Shown here: piece after piece, positions 1-8,645 of the stretch
Numbering within the stretch: the first letter of the stretch is position 1
Layout of the letters: each line of letters opens with the position of its first letter
Assembly (NCBI RefSeq): GCF_017939745.1
Contig: NZ_JAGKQQ010000001.1
Location: forward strand, 2,046,001 to 2,110,000
DNA from: Gemmata palustris
Lineage (GTDB): Bacteria; Planctomycetota; Planctomycetia; Gemmatales; Gemmataceae
Direction of reading: 5' to 3'
Length of the DNA stretch: 64,000 nucleotides
The notes under the pieces: generated by a model
Told to the model about the DNA's origin: nothing
Seen by the model: only the letters and a program-made list of their open reading frames with translations
Database searches by the model: none
Translations under genes and position numbers: made by a program

Positions 1-444
1 GAGCTCCCGCGCTGGCTGAACGAGGGGCTCGCGCAGGTGTTCGAGACGGCCGTGGTGGAAGCCGGCGAGCTGCGCGCGGACCACCCGGACAAGGACCGGC
101 TCCAGCGCACCAAGGACTGGCTCAAGTTGAAGAACGGCAACGCGCTCGTTCCGCTCGGCGACCTGCTCGCGACCGGGCGGGACGCATTCATCGCGTCGCA
201 CGCGGACCAGAAGGCCGTATCCGATCGGGCGTACCTGTCGTGCTGGGCGCTGGCCTATTACCTGACGTTCGACCGCCGGCTGATCGGCACGAAAGAGTTC
301 GACAAATACCTGGTCGCGCTCAACAGCGGGGGCGATCCGAAGAAGGCGTTCGCGGCGCTGGTCGATAAGGATCTGCCCGCGTTCGAGAAGGACTGGCACA
401 CCTACCTGACGCACCTACAAACTAACGGCAAACTGGCGAAATGA
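1..444 (+). CDS. DUF1570-type protein, C-terminal fragment
   Basis: The reading frame is open from base 1, so the gene starts before the window; about 147 residues are visible. The visible part begins with LPRWLNEGLAQVFE, the pattern typical of planctomycete DUF1570 proteins, which resemble the C-terminal half of gluzincin-like peptidases. The following helices and the cooperative tail (AALVDKDLPAFEKDW) also fit that family. No catalytic HExxH is in the visible part; it would lie upstream. The function of DUF1570 is not established. The gene ends 118 bp before a convergent DedA gene, with a long inverted repeat between them. The GTG at 37 is internal, not the start. Confidence 0.75.
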   Translation, partial: ELPRWLNEGLAQVFETAVVEAGELRADHPDKDRLQRTKDWLKLKNGNALVPLGDLLATGRDAFIASHADQKAVSDRAYLSCWALAYYLTFDRRLIGTKEFDKYLVALNSGGDPKKAFAALVDKDLPAFEKDWHTYLTHLQTNGKLAK

Positions 445-470
445 GGCGCACTCGAGTGTGGCCTGCGGTG

Positions 471-546
471 TGGGGCGAACGGCCGGTGTCAGCCGGCCGG
501 TGGGAAGCCAAGAACACCGGCCGGCTGACACCGGCCGTTCGCCCCA
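471..546. repeat. Perfect 32-bp inverted repeat between convergent genes
   Basis: Arms 471-502 and 515-546 are exact reverse complements over 32 bp, with a 12-nt loop. The core reads GGCCGGTGTCAGCCGGCCGG. It lies between the convergent stops at 444 and 562, so it could act as a bidirectional terminator. There is no T-run, and the arms are far longer than an ordinary terminator needs, so it may instead be a dispersed palindromic repeat. Confidence 0.75.
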
Positions 547-561
547 CTACTCTACGGGGCT

Positions 562-1416
562 TCACCCGCCCGCCTTCTCGTCTGCTTTCTTCTCGCTCAC
601 TTGGTTCCCGGCCGCGTTGCCGTTGGCGCTCGGCTCCTGAACGCGGATGCCGAACTCCTGGTCCGCAGCGCCGTCGGGCGCGGCGGGCGCCCCCTCGTGC
701 GGTTTGTCGTGGTGCCGGCCGGTCACGGTATCCACTGCCATTTCAACCGCCTGACCGACCACGTGCCCCATCGCGACCGCGGGCTTGGCGATGATGGTGG
801 GCACGTGGGGCGGTTCGCCGGTCGAGACGTGGCGGCCGAAGACGTACTTCTGAATCATCGCGCCCGCGATCCCCGACAGAATGGCGACGATCACCAGCGG
901 TTTGTACTCGTTGATCTTGTTAAAGATCAGCAGCACTTGATCGGTGAGGAAGTAGGACAGCCAAAATATGATGTTGACGAGCGGAATGGCGTAGATCGCG
1001 TCCGCGAGCAGGAACCGGCCTAGCGGCACCCGGAGCACCCCGGCCATCATGAAGATCGGCCCGCGGATGCCCGGCAACATGCGCGCGCCGAGCAGAATCA
1101 TGATCCCGCGGTCGTGGAAGTTCTTCTCGATCTGCTCGCGCTTCTCCGGCGTGATGATCTTGCGCTGCACCCACCCGATGTGGAGCAGCCGGCGCCCCCA
1201 GAACCGGCCGATGCCGTAGAGCGCGCCGTCGCCGATCACCACGCCGGCCATCAGCACCGGCAGCATGATGTACCACCGGAGCGACGTCCCCTCGTGCCCC
1301 ACCAGGATGCCCGCAGTGATGACCGGCAGCTCTTCCGGGAGCGGGACCACCGTCGCCGACGCGATCAGCGCCACGAACACGCCGAGGTAGCCGTAATCGC
1401 CGAAATGTTCCAGCAT
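562..1416 (-). CDS. DedA family membrane protein
   Basis: A 284-residue polytopic membrane protein of the DedA/SNARE-associated family, which acts in envelope homeostasis and probably lipid or undecaprenyl-phosphate translocation. The N-terminal half has the family features: the PLPEELP motif near residue 25, the GDGALYGIGRFWG region, and a GARMLPGIRGPIFMMAG segment matching the conserved F/GRFxPGxR pattern. Several hydrophobic segments follow to about residue 190. The last 90 residues form a charged, Ala/Pro/Asn-rich cytoplasmic tail that usual DedA proteins lack. The ATG at 1416 was chosen because homology begins there; the frame is open further upstream but low in complexity. It ends convergently with the DUF1570 fragment. 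Confidence 0.88.
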   Translation of the reverse strand: MLEHFGDYGYLGVFVALIASATVVPLPEELPVITAGILVGHEGTSLRWYIMLPVLMAGVVIGDGALYGIGRFWGRRLLHIGWVQRKIITPEKREQIEKNFHDRGIMILLGARMLPGIRGPIFMMAGVLRVPLGRFLLADAIYAIPLVNIIFWLSYFLTDQVLLIFNKINEYKPLVIVAILSGIAGAMIQKYVFGRHVSTGEPPHVPTIIAKPAVAMGHVVGQAVEMAVDTVTGRHHDKPHEGAPAAPDGAADQEFGIRVQEPSANGNAAGNQVSEKKADEKAGG

Positions 1417-1602
1417 CAAATGGGTCCGGTGTAAAGTCCCGGCGCCGCCGGGCGGTCTGGTCAACCTACCAGCGCCGGTGGCTTGGGCCAGTGTTTGGCG
1501 TTTTGTGTTTGGGGTTTGGTGCGCGGAGTTTACTGTGTGCGAGCCGGGCGCCGGTGCGCACGGGGCACCGGCCCGGCACCAAACACGAAACACGGAATAA
1601 TC

Positions 1603-2427
1603 ATGAAACTCGGACTCATCAACTCGGCCTGGGCGCAAGCGGGAAAGGGCACGGCGTTCGGTATCCGGCAGACGAAGGCCATCGGGTTCGACACCATTGA
1701 CATCTTCGCGGACCCGCTCGACACCGGCGCGAAGGAGCGCAAGCTCATCCGCACCGAGTGCGCGCGGGCCGACCTGCCCGTCGTGAGCGTCGCGTGCGTC
1801 GCGGTGGGGCTGATCGACTTCAACCCAAGTGTGCAGCGCTTTCACCTCGACCGCTGCCGCGCGTACCTGGATTTTTGCTACGAACTGGGCGCGCGGAACC
1901 TGCTGCTCGTGCTCGGGGAGTACATCTGGGAGCGCCAGGTGATCCCGCCCGCGGAACAGTGGAAGACCGGCGTGGAGCACCTGAAAACGCTCGGCGATTA
2001 CGCGGCGGCCCTCGGGCTCGACGTCGCTCTCGAACTCGAACCGTTCAAGCTCTCACTGCTGAACGACGTGCCGAACATGGTGCGCTTTATCGACGAAGTC
2101 GATCACCCTGCCGTGCGCGCGAACATCGATGTTTCGCACCTCCACCTTGCGGGCAGTAAACCCGAGGAGCTACGCGCATTGAAGGGCAAGGCGATTCATG
2201 TTCACATCAGTGATTGCGACGGGAAGGTTCACGGGGATCTGCCCCCGGGCCGCGGCGTGGTGAATTTCGTGCCCTACCTGAAAGAGATCGCGGCGCTGGG
2301 GATTGATGGGGCGATTAGCATCGAACTGGAGTATTCACCGGAGCCCGAAAAAATCGTCGAGTGGGTAACGGAAGCGTACCGGTCCACGGCAGATTTGATG
2401 CAAGCGGCCGGCATCGCGCGCGAATAA
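1603..2427 (+). CDS. Sugar phosphate isomerase/epimerase family (TIM barrel)
   Basis: A 274-residue protein of the xylose-isomerase-like TIM-barrel superfamily (AP_endonuc_2 fold). Visible family features are the N-terminal strand MKLGLINSAW, an ALELEPF strand carrying a likely metal-binding Glu, the NIDVSHLHLAG strand with Asp and His, the HVHISDCDG strand, and the C-terminal SIELEY strand. Such enzymes isomerise or epimerise sugars or polyols, or act on inositol; the substrate cannot be read from sequence. The start is the ATG at 1603, where the first beta strand begins; the longer frame upstream is repeat-like DNA. It is followed by a hairpin and then a LOG-family gene on the same strand. 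Confidence 0.82.
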   Translation: MKLGLINSAWAQAGKGTAFGIRQTKAIGFDTIDIFADPLDTGAKERKLIRTECARADLPVVSVACVAVGLIDFNPSVQRFHLDRCRAYLDFCYELGARNLLLVLGEYIWERQVIPPAEQWKTGVEHLKTLGDYAAALGLDVALELEPFKLSLLNDVPNMVRFIDEVDHPAVRANIDVSHLHLAGSKPEELRALKGKAIHVHISDCDGKVHGDLPPGRGVVNFVPYLKEIAALGIDGAISIELEYSPEPEKIVEWVTEAYRSTADLMQAAGIARE

Positions 2428-2460
2428 TGGTAGTAGTGGGAAGAGTCCATCCGCGGGCAC

Positions 2461-2527
2461 GAATGACCCACGCAGCGAAGGGGAGCCGGGCGCGGCCCGG
2501 TTTCCCTTCAATTTCGCTGGGTCATTC
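2461..2527 (+). terminator. Long hairpin after the isomerase gene
   Basis: Outer arms GAATGACCCA...CAGCGAA (2461-2479) and TTCGCTGGGTCATTC (2513-2527) pair with a 4-nt bulge. An inner 14-bp stem pairs 2478-2491 with 2495-2508, including G-U pairs. No T-run follows, so it is a terminator or RNA-stabilising hairpin of uncertain type. Confidence 0.5.
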
Positions 2528-2553
2528 GTCATTTCCGCGGCGGAGTAGTTGCG

Positions 2554-3387
2554 ATGGCCGATCGATTGATAGAAACGGATGTCACCAAACTGACCGATGC
2601 CGCCAAACTGTCCGGTGAGTGGCAGCGGCACGCGGGCCGCGCGGTCCCGGAAGCGAAAAAGTTCCTTCAGGGTCCGCAGGCGCGGAAGTTCGAGTTCTGG
2701 CAGGCGGTCAAGATTTTCCGCGAGCTGGTCTACGGGTTCCGCAAGTTGCACTTCGTCGGCCCGTGCGTGACCGTGTTCGGGTCCGCGCGGTTCGACGAGC
2801 ACCACCGCTACTACGGCATGGCCCGGGAGGTCGGCAAATATTTGGCCGAGTCCGGGTTCACGGTGATGACCGGTGGCGGCCCCGGGATCATGGAAGCCGC
2901 CAACCGCGGCGCGCGCGACGTGGGTGGGCGGTCCATCGGCTGCAACATCGTGCTGCCGATGGAGCAGAAGCCGAACCCCTACGTCGATTCGTGGATCGAC
3001 TTTGAATACTTCTTCGTCCGCAAGCTGATGCTTGTGAAGTACAGCTACGCGTTCGTGGTGATGCCGGGCGGGTTCGGGACGCTGGACGAACTGTTCGAGG
3101 TCGCGACGCTCATTCAAACGGGCAAACTGGAACAGTTCCCCGTGGCGCTCATGGGCGTCGACTACTGGCGCCCGCTGCTCGACCAGCTCCGGCTGATGGC
3201 CAACGAGAAGACCATCGACCCGACCGATTTGGACCAACTCATCGTGTCGGACAACCCCGGCGAAGTGGTGTCCGGGATCACCGACGTCGCGATGAAGCGG
3301 TTCGGCCTCACCTACGGTCCGCAGTGCGAGCCGAAGTGGTGGCTGGGCGAGCGCTTCGGCCGCTTGTGGAACAGGGTCCGAAAATAA
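2554..3387 (+). CDS. LOG family protein (TIGR00730, Rossmann fold)
   Basis: A 277-residue LOG/TIGR00730 protein. Family members are cytokinin-riboside 5'-monophosphate phosphoribohydrolases or pyrimidine/purine nucleotide 5'-monophosphate nucleosidases. The phosphate-binding motif GGGPGIMEAANRGA lies at residues 107-120 and PGGFGTLDE at 171-179; both are diagnostic and intact. The N-terminal 65 residues are a longer helical extension than in minimal LOG proteins (about 190 residues), as in the larger bacterial subgroup. The ATG at 2554 follows a GGCGGAG-like ribosome site. The stop codon abuts a perfect palindrome. The exact substrate is an inference. Confidence 0.9.
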   Translation: MADRLIETDVTKLTDAAKLSGEWQRHAGRAVPEAKKFLQGPQARKFEFWQAVKIFRELVYGFRKLHFVGPCVTVFGSARFDEHHRYYGMAREVGKYLAESGFTVMTGGGPGIMEAANRGARDVGGRSIGCNIVLPMEQKPNPYVDSWIDFEYFFVRKLMLVKYSYAFVVMPGGFGTLDELFEVATLIQTGKLEQFPVALMGVDYWRPLLDQLRLMANEKTIDPTDLDQLIVSDNPGEVVSGITDVAMKRFGLTYGPQCEPKWWLGERFGRLWNRVRK

Positions 3388-3468
3388 GTCCCAGGTCATC
3401 AAGTCGTAAAGTCCCAAGTCAGAAGACTGTCTTCTGACTTGGGACTTTACGACTTGATGACCTGGGAC
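3388..3468. repeat. 81-bp near-continuous palindrome between two stop codons
   Basis: Arms 3388-3427 and 3429-3468 are exact reverse complements over 40 bp with a single T between them. It begins directly after the TAA of the LOG gene and ends 5 bp before the stop complement of the convergent Cys-rich gene. Each strand would fold into a 40-bp hairpin, so it can terminate both genes, but its length and perfection point to a mobile or recently duplicated palindromic element. Confidence 0.85.
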
Positions 3469-3473
3469 CAGTC

Positions 3474-3914
3474 TTAGTGGTTGGCGTAGCTGTCGTAGGC
3501 GCGGGGGCAGCCGAAGCCGGTGCCCCACGGCGCGGCCATCGGGGTGATCCCGCAGCCGTGACCCAGATTCGGGCCGCACGGCGAGAAGAACGACTTGCAC
3601 GAGCCGAAGTGGAACGCGAGGTCGCTCTTCACGCTGCCGCACCCGCTCTGGCACGGCGCGCCGTACTGGCAGTTGCCGCCGGTCACACTGGACATCTTGA
3701 ACCCGCGGGTCACCGGACCGACGGGAGCGCAGTTCGTGCAGCCCCCGTTCCCGCGGATGACGGTCGTGCCGGAAACCGGTTGCAGCGGGGTCGCGGCTGC
3801 GGCGCTCGGCACGCTGGCCGGATATTGGGGCACGGGTTGGTACTGCGGCTGTTGCGCGGAGACCGCACCGGAGACGGCGAACACGCCGAGTGCCGCGAGG
3901 AACAGGTTACGCAT
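3474..3914 (-). CDS. Small secreted Cys-rich protein
   Basis: A 146-residue protein with a clear Sec signal peptide: MRNLF, then a hydrophobic stretch to residue 20, with likely cleavage after VSA-Q. The mature part begins with a Pro/Gln-rich tract and continues with ten or so cysteines in pairs (CTNC, CQYGAPCQSGC, CPR) spaced among Gly residues. This pattern suggests disulfide bonding or metal binding outside the cytoplasm. I do not recognise the family; similar short Cys/Gly-rich secreted proteins are common in planctomycetes. Composition and signal peptide support a real gene. It ends convergently against the palindrome at 3388-3468. Confidence 0.75.
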   Translation of the reverse strand: MRNLFLAALGVFAVSGAVSAQQPQYQPVPQYPASVPSAAAATPLQPVSGTTVIRGNGGCTNCAPVGPVTRGFKMSSVTGGNCQYGAPCQSGCGSVKSDLAFHFGSCKSFFSPCGPNLGHGCGITPMAAPWGTGFGCPRAYDSYANH

Positions 3915-4150
3915 CGTGGAGACCCTTCCGAGGTGGAACGCCGCTTTCCGTGGCGGCTATTTCTCAATCGGAGAGCCCGGGACATCGAACGTTGAGAAAC
4001 GTTGAAGTAGGGGGCGGGAATTGCCGCCGACGCTCGTGTTAGCACGGTCGCGGCGCACGGGGCGCCTTCACACGGCAAAGTGAGCGGGCAAGGTTTAGCG
4101 ATCGGTCGGCTTCTTCACCCTCGCCCGGCTCTGCGGGTCGGGCCAACCGA

Positions 4151-5092
4151 TCAGTCGCTCACCGCGATGCGGCGCACGATGCGCCCGTAGTCCGGGGCAA
4201 ACGAGTCCCACACGCCGCATTTCCGCGCCTGGCGGTTCGGCCAGTTCACCAGGTTCAGGTGGTCCCCGTCCCACACTTCGCTGTGTTCGCCCCACGAGGC
4301 CGATGCGACCGATACCACCCCGTCGTTCGGCCCTTCCGCGCGGCTCACGATGCCGTGCGGGAACCGCCACCCCGGGCCGACCCACAAGCCCTCGCACACG
4401 CCCGCAACAGAGTAGTACCGCACGCCCCGCGCGTCGCGCACCGTGGCGTTGAACCGACGGCACGCGGCAGAGGTGAGATCAATGAACGCTTGGTACGACA
4501 GTCCGAGGAACTGAAAGAACGGTGAGAGCACCCGACCGAACCGGCCCACGCCCCAATCCGCGAACGCGCTCCCGCGGTGCGGTGTACCCACGGTGGTGAG
4601 CGACCGCACGCGGTCGGCCATACCGAGTTCGCTCACCATGTAACGGGCATCGAGCCCGCCCATGCTGTGCCCGATCACATGGACCGGACCCGCCGGCACG
4701 TGCCTTTGAATGTACCGCTTCAATTCCCCGGCGCGCGCGGAAACACCGAGTGTGCAGCTCAGTCGGGGCATTAGAACGCGGTTCCCGGCCGCTTCGAGTT
4801 TCTCGCGGATGCCGGGAAAATAGTCCTTGAGCGTCCGCCCGAAGGCCACCACGCGGTCGTACCCGCACAGACCGTGAACGAGCACGATCGGGGCACCGAG
4901 TTTGGGAGTGTCGTTCGCGGTCACGCGGGGCGTTCCTTCGATGAATGTAACGACCCGTTTTTGTCTCTTCTTCAGAGACAAAAGATGGGAAGGTATTCCG
5001 TTCGCGTCCGGTTGTGTCAGCGTGGAGGCGGGTTCACTAACATGAGCGCCAGTCGCCGGCTTCTTGCCAGGGAAGTGAATTTGTCCCGGCAC
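4151..5092 (-). CDS. Alpha/beta hydrolase, triacylglycerol lipase-like
   Basis: A 313-residue alpha/beta hydrolase of the bacterial lipase / PGAP1-like group. The oxyanion loop strand IVLVHGLCG is at about 69-77, the nucleophile elbow GHSMGG at 141-146 (Ser143), the likely acid Asp in NDGVVSV, and the likely catalytic His in GDHLNLVNW. Lipases of this type cleave ester bonds of acylglycerols. No signal peptide is visible; the first 45 residues are polar and may be partly untranslated leader, since no ribosome site clearly fixes the start. It is divergent from the dehydrogenase gene, with only 59 bp between the two starts. Confidence 0.82.
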   Translation of the reverse strand: MPGQIHFPGKKPATGAHVSEPASTLTQPDANGIPSHLLSLKKRQKRVVTFIEGTPRVTANDTPKLGAPIVLVHGLCGYDRVVAFGRTLKDYFPGIREKLEAAGNRVLMPRLSCTLGVSARAGELKRYIQRHVPAGPVHVIGHSMGGLDARYMVSELGMADRVRSLTTVGTPHRGSAFADWGVGRFGRVLSPFFQFLGLSYQAFIDLTSAACRRFNATVRDARGVRYYSVAGVCEGLWVGPGWRFPHGIVSRAEGPNDGVVSVASASWGEHSEVWDGDHLNLVNWPNRQARKCGVWDSFAPDYGRIVRRIAVSD

Positions 5093-5151
5093 GGTTCAAC
5101 CACTGCGAAAACTGTAAAGAATATACATACTTCCTTAACGAGACGCACGCA

Positions 5152-6060
5152 ATGCAAATTCCCGTCGCGCAACCCGGAAAAACCCGCATCGGCTGGATCG
5201 GCACCGGGGTCATGGGACGCTGGATGTGCCAACACGCCATGACGAAGGGGTACTCCGCGACCGTCTACAACCGGTCCGCGGACAAGGCCCAACCGCTCGT
5301 CGAGGCCGGCGCGAAACTCGCTCATAGCCCGAAGGAAGTGGCCGAGCAAGCCGACATCGTGTTTGCGATCGTCGGCTTCCCGAAGGACGTGCGCGAAGTG
5401 TTCCTGGGCACGGACGGCGCGCTCGCGGGGGCGAAACCGGGCGCGGTGCTGGTGGACATGACGACCAGCGAGCCCTCGCTGGCGAAAGAGATTTACGAGG
5501 CAGCGAAGGCCAAAGGCGTGGCCGCGCTCGATGCGCCCGTGAGCGGCGGCGACGTCGGTGCGAAGAACGCAGCGCTCTCCATTATGATCGGCGGGGACAA
5601 GGAGGTGGTGGCGGCCGTGCAGCCGGTGTTCGAGTGCATGGGAAAGACGATCGTTCACCAGGGCGCGCCGGGGGCCGGCCAGCACACCAAGATGGTGAAC
5701 CAGATCCTCATCTCGTCAAACATGATCGCAGTGTGCGAAGGGCTCCTGTACGGCCACAAGGCCGGGCTCGACCTCGAAACCGTGTTCAAGAGCGTCAGCG
5801 TCGGCGCCGCCGGGAGCAAGGCCCTGGAAGTCCTCGGCCCGCGCATGCTGGCCCGCAACTTCGAGCCGGGCTTCTACGTCGAGCACTTCATCAAGGACAT
5901 GGGCATAGCCTTGGCGGAAGCCGAGAAGATGAACCTCTCGCTTCCGGGCCTGGGCTTGGCGAAACAGCTCTACGAAGCCGTTCGCGCACAAGGGTTTGGG
6001 CGCAAGGGCACGCAGGCGCTGCTACTGGCATTGGAAACGCTCAACAACGTGAAGCGGTAG
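5152..6060 (+). CDS. NAD(P)-dependent beta-hydroxyacid dehydrogenase
   Basis: A 302-residue protein of the 3-hydroxyisobutyrate dehydrogenase / tartronate semialdehyde reductase family. It has the dinucleotide motif GTGVMG at 17-22, the substrate-binding signature [14 protein letters not shown] at about 127-140, and the catalytic lysine in GQHTKMVNQ (Lys180). Length and domain order match the family: Rossmann domain, then all-helical C-terminal domain. Likely reaction: reversible oxidation of a beta-hydroxyacid to a semialdehyde. Which acid is used (hydroxyisobutyrate, glycerate, sulfolactaldehyde) cannot be decided here. The upstream 50 bp are A/T-rich and likely hold the promoter shared with the divergent lipase gene. 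Confidence 0.9.
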   Translation: MQIPVAQPGKTRIGWIGTGVMGRWMCQHAMTKGYSATVYNRSADKAQPLVEAGAKLAHSPKEVAEQADIVFAIVGFPKDVREVFLGTDGALAGAKPGAVLVDMTTSEPSLAKEIYEAAKAKGVAALDAPVSGGDVGAKNAALSIMIGGDKEVVAAVQPVFECMGKTIVHQGAPGAGQHTKMVNQILISSNMIAVCEGLLYGHKAGLDLETVFKSVSVGAAGSKALEVLGPRMLARNFEPGFYVEHFIKDMGIALAEAEKMNLSLPGLGLAKQLYEAVRAQGFGRKGTQALLLALETLNNVKR

Positions 6061-6194
6061 AGCGGACACCAGAAGTGCTTGCATTGGTGCAAAAGTCATG
6101 CACATGACGGGTGGCGCCCTACAACGCTGCGGATACTCAAGCGAACCCGCAACAATTGCGATAGGCTATTGTGGAGGACGCCTCAGTGCGAAAA

Positions 6195-6216
6195 GGGTGC
6201 GTGACGGCACGCACCC
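6195..6216 (+). terminator. 9-bp hairpin between dehydrogenase and small orphan gene
   Basis: GGGTGCGTG (6195-6203) pairs perfectly with CACGCACCC (6208-6216) around a 4-nt loop. It lies 34 bp before the next start codon. No T-run follows, so it may equally be a leader hairpin of the next gene. Confidence 0.4.
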
Positions 6217-6249
6217 AGTGGACGCGATCCCGATGTACCCGAGGTTCCC

Positions 6250-6636
6250 ATGTACCGCGCGCTCGGCCTGCTCCGTCCCGATTCGGACTTTACACTCGAC
6301 GAAGCTCGCACGCGACTCGCAGCGAAGTTCCCGGGTTTCAGCGTGGCGCGCGAGGGTGAAACGGTCACCGTCAGTAAGGGCGACTGGTGGATCGCGCTGG
6401 CGCTCGCGAACGGGGACCACATCCGCGAAGAAACGAACGGCTTGGTGGGGCACCTCGCGGGCATCGAACCGGCGGAAGCCGAGGCGCTGATCGCGTCCGG
6501 GCGCCGCGTCGAGGTGGGAACCGACGTACCCGATCCCTTCATGGAACACTTCAACGACTATCTTTTCGTGGTCGAAGTTCTCAAAAGCTTCAACGGCGTG
6601 CTCGCGGTGGACCCGAACGAACCGGGCGTGCTGTAA
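6250..6636 (+). CDS. Hypothetical protein, 128 residues
   Basis: A small soluble acidic protein with natural composition: DEARTRLAAKFPGF near the N-terminus, a central SKGDWWIALAL strand, and a C-terminal FNDYLFVVEVLKSF helix. No signal peptide or membrane segment is present. The ATG at 6250 has GAGG six bases upstream, a reasonable ribosome site. I do not recognise the family; the size and alternating strand-helix pattern recall small immunity-type proteins, but nothing specific supports that. It sits between the dehydrogenase and the first TIGR02996 gene on the same strand. Confidence 0.6.
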   Translation: MYRALGLLRPDSDFTLDEARTRLAAKFPGFSVAREGETVTVSKGDWWIALALANGDHIREETNGLVGHLAGIEPAEAEALIASGRRVEVGTDVPDPFMEHFNDYLFVVEVLKSFNGVLAVDPNEPGVL

Positions 6637-6647
6637 CTGCTACCAGA

Positions 6648-6675
6648 TTGGATCGCCCGCCGCGTCTGCTATCAT
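6648..6675 (+). promoter_or_regulatory. Extended -10 sigma70-type promoter for the first LRR gene
   Basis: TTGGAT at 6648-6653 and TATCAT at 6670-6675 are separated by 16 bp. The -10 is extended by TGC directly upstream. Predicted start of transcription is near 6682, leaving a leader of about 120 nt. Confidence 0.55.
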
Positions 6676-6805
6676 GCGGTCGAGCCGCACGCGATTTTTC
6701 TCGGGTTCCCGGTCCCGTTGCCGGCGCCGGCGCCGGTACTTCTCCGGGGGCCGGCACCACGCGCTGGCTCGGAGACGATTCCGCGGTGGGAACCAGGTAA
6801 CCCGC

Positions 6806-8512
6806 ATGTCCACCGAAGCTGCCCTGCTCCGCGCCATTCGCGAAATGCCCGACGAGGACACCCCGCGTCTCGTTTATGCCGACTACCTCGATGAAGAGGG
6901 CGATGCCGCGCGCGCCGAGTTCATCCGCGTGCAGGTTGAACGGGCGCGCCTACCCGAAGGTGCCCCGCAGCGCGCCGCACTCGAGGACCGCGAACACGAC
7001 CTGCTCGCGCAGCACGAGCGCGCGTGGCTCGGCGTCGCCCCCGACGATATGGACGGGTTGACCGAATGGGAATTCGAGCGCGGGTTCGTAAACGAGATCG
7101 CGGCCAACCCGTACTTCATGCTCGGCCCCGGGTCCGATCTGTGTGCGGCACACCCGGTCCGCCGGTGGCGCGTGCAGGGCGGGCAGATGGACATGATCGA
7201 AGACCTGCGCGAAACGGGTCAGAAATCGTGGTTCGGGCGACTCGAAGCGATCGACCTCGCGGGCTGGTACACGACGATCGGCGAACTCGGACAATTCCTG
7301 TGCCGGTCCAACTTCGCACGCCTCCGCGAACTCGACCTCACGGCCCGGCCGGGTTTGGACGCGCTCCCCGAACTCCTGGGGTACGCTCCCTTTCGGGACC
7401 AGTTGAAGATTCTGCGGTGCGGCGCCCCGGCCCAATACTACGACGAAGGCCGGCTCGATGTGTGGGAACTGGTCCGGGCACTCGGAACGGAGAACACGCT
7501 CGAAGAACTGACCGCGGCCGGCGCGCAACTCACAGCGGACGACCTCGGAGGGCTGCTCGCGGCCGCGTGCTGCCAGAGCCTCACGTCGCTGGACATTCGT
7601 TACAACCAGATCGCGCCGAACGGCTGGGAAGCTTTTCGCGACACCAAGTGTCGCCTGCGCGAACTCGACATTTCGGGCACCCCTCTGGGTGCGATCTCGC
7701 TCGATAACCTTCTCGGCTGTGCTTCGGTCGCAGAACTCCAGCGCCTCCAGTTAAACGGGTGCGGCAGCGCGATCACGAACTTGCGCGCCCTCGCGCGATC
7801 CCGCTTCTGGACGCGCGCCGAAGCGCTCCGAATGCAGCAGGGGTCGGTGCCAGAAATCTCGCTCGACCCGCTTTTCACCTCGACCGGCTCGCCCGCACTC
7901 CGTGTTCTCGATGTGGGACAGAACTGGCTCCGCGACGGGGGCGTGGCCCAACTCTGCGAGGCGCCCTGGGCCGGGTCGCTCACGTACCTCGATCTGTCGT
8001 CCAACTACCTCACGGACGAGGCACTTCGTGCCCTCGCGCGCAGCGGGCGGTTCAAGAACCTCCACACGCTGCACCTGAACTTCAACAGTGTGTACCACCA
8101 GGACGGCGCCGAGCACTACGAATCGCTCACCGACAACGGGCTGCGTGCGCTCGCGGAGTGCATCGACCTCGCGAACCTGCGTGTGCTCTCCGTGAGCGGC
8201 ACGCGCATCACCGACGCGGGCGTGGACGCGATCCTCAATTCGCCGCACTGGAGGCTCAGCGGCCTGCGTCTGTCTCAGTGCCAACTGCGCCGGAGCGTGC
8301 TGGACGTGCTCGCGTCGTCCCCGCGCCTCGCGCGCCTTCAAGTACTCGATCTGAGCCGGAACGACGAAATTGACGTGGACGATCTTTCGCCACTGGCGGA
8401 ATCCGAGTACCTTTCGCCCCAAACGGAGTTGGACATCAGCGGAATGTACAACGCCCACTCCGCGGTCCGAACCGCGCTCATCGAGCGCCTCGGTCGGCGC
8501 CTCAGCGAGTGA
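6806..8512 (+). CDS. TIGR02996 leucine-rich-repeat protein
   Basis: A 568-residue protein. The first ~50 residues are the repeat-companion domain TIGR02996, recognised by MPDEDTPRLVYADYLDEEGD and the following AEFIRVQ. The rest consists of leucine-rich repeats of the ribonuclease-inhibitor type (LxxLDLSSNYLTDEALRALA, LRVLSVSGTRITDAGVDAI). No signal peptide or transmembrane segment is visible, so a cytoplasmic protein-binding role is likely; the biological role of TIGR02996 is unknown. The ATG at 6806 was chosen because the domain begins there. A close paralogue follows immediately (8646-9974), indicating tandem duplication and divergence. Confidence 0.88.
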   Translation: MSTEAALLRAIREMPDEDTPRLVYADYLDEEGDAARAEFIRVQVERARLPEGAPQRAALEDREHDLLAQHERAWLGVAPDDMDGLTEWEFERGFVNEIAANPYFMLGPGSDLCAAHPVRRWRVQGGQMDMIEDLRETGQKSWFGRLEAIDLAGWYTTIGELGQFLCRSNFARLRELDLTARPGLDALPELLGYAPFRDQLKILRCGAPAQYYDEGRLDVWELVRALGTENTLEELTAAGAQLTADDLGGLLAAACCQSLTSLDIRYNQIAPNGWEAFRDTKCRLRELDISGTPLGAISLDNLLGCASVAELQRLQLNGCGSAITNLRALARSRFWTRAEALRMQQGSVPEISLDPLFTSTGSPALRVLDVGQNWLRDGGVAQLCEAPWAGSLTYLDLSSNYLTDEALRALARSGRFKNLHTLHLNFNSVYHQDGAEHYESLTDNGLRALAECIDLANLRVLSVSGTRITDAGVDAILNSPHWRLSGLRLSQCQLRRSVLDVLASSPRLARLQVLDLSRNDEIDVDDLSPLAESEYLSPQTELDISGMYNAHSAVRTALIERLGRRLSE

Positions 8513-8645
8513 GGCCGCCATTCAAAGCGGTGAGTAGACCAAGCGTGACGGCGCCGTCGATCGTTCCAGAACGCGAAGTTTGACGTTCGCGGATCGAACC
8601 CGATTCTTTGCTGCATCGCCCCGGCCCACGAGGTACGATGCGGTC

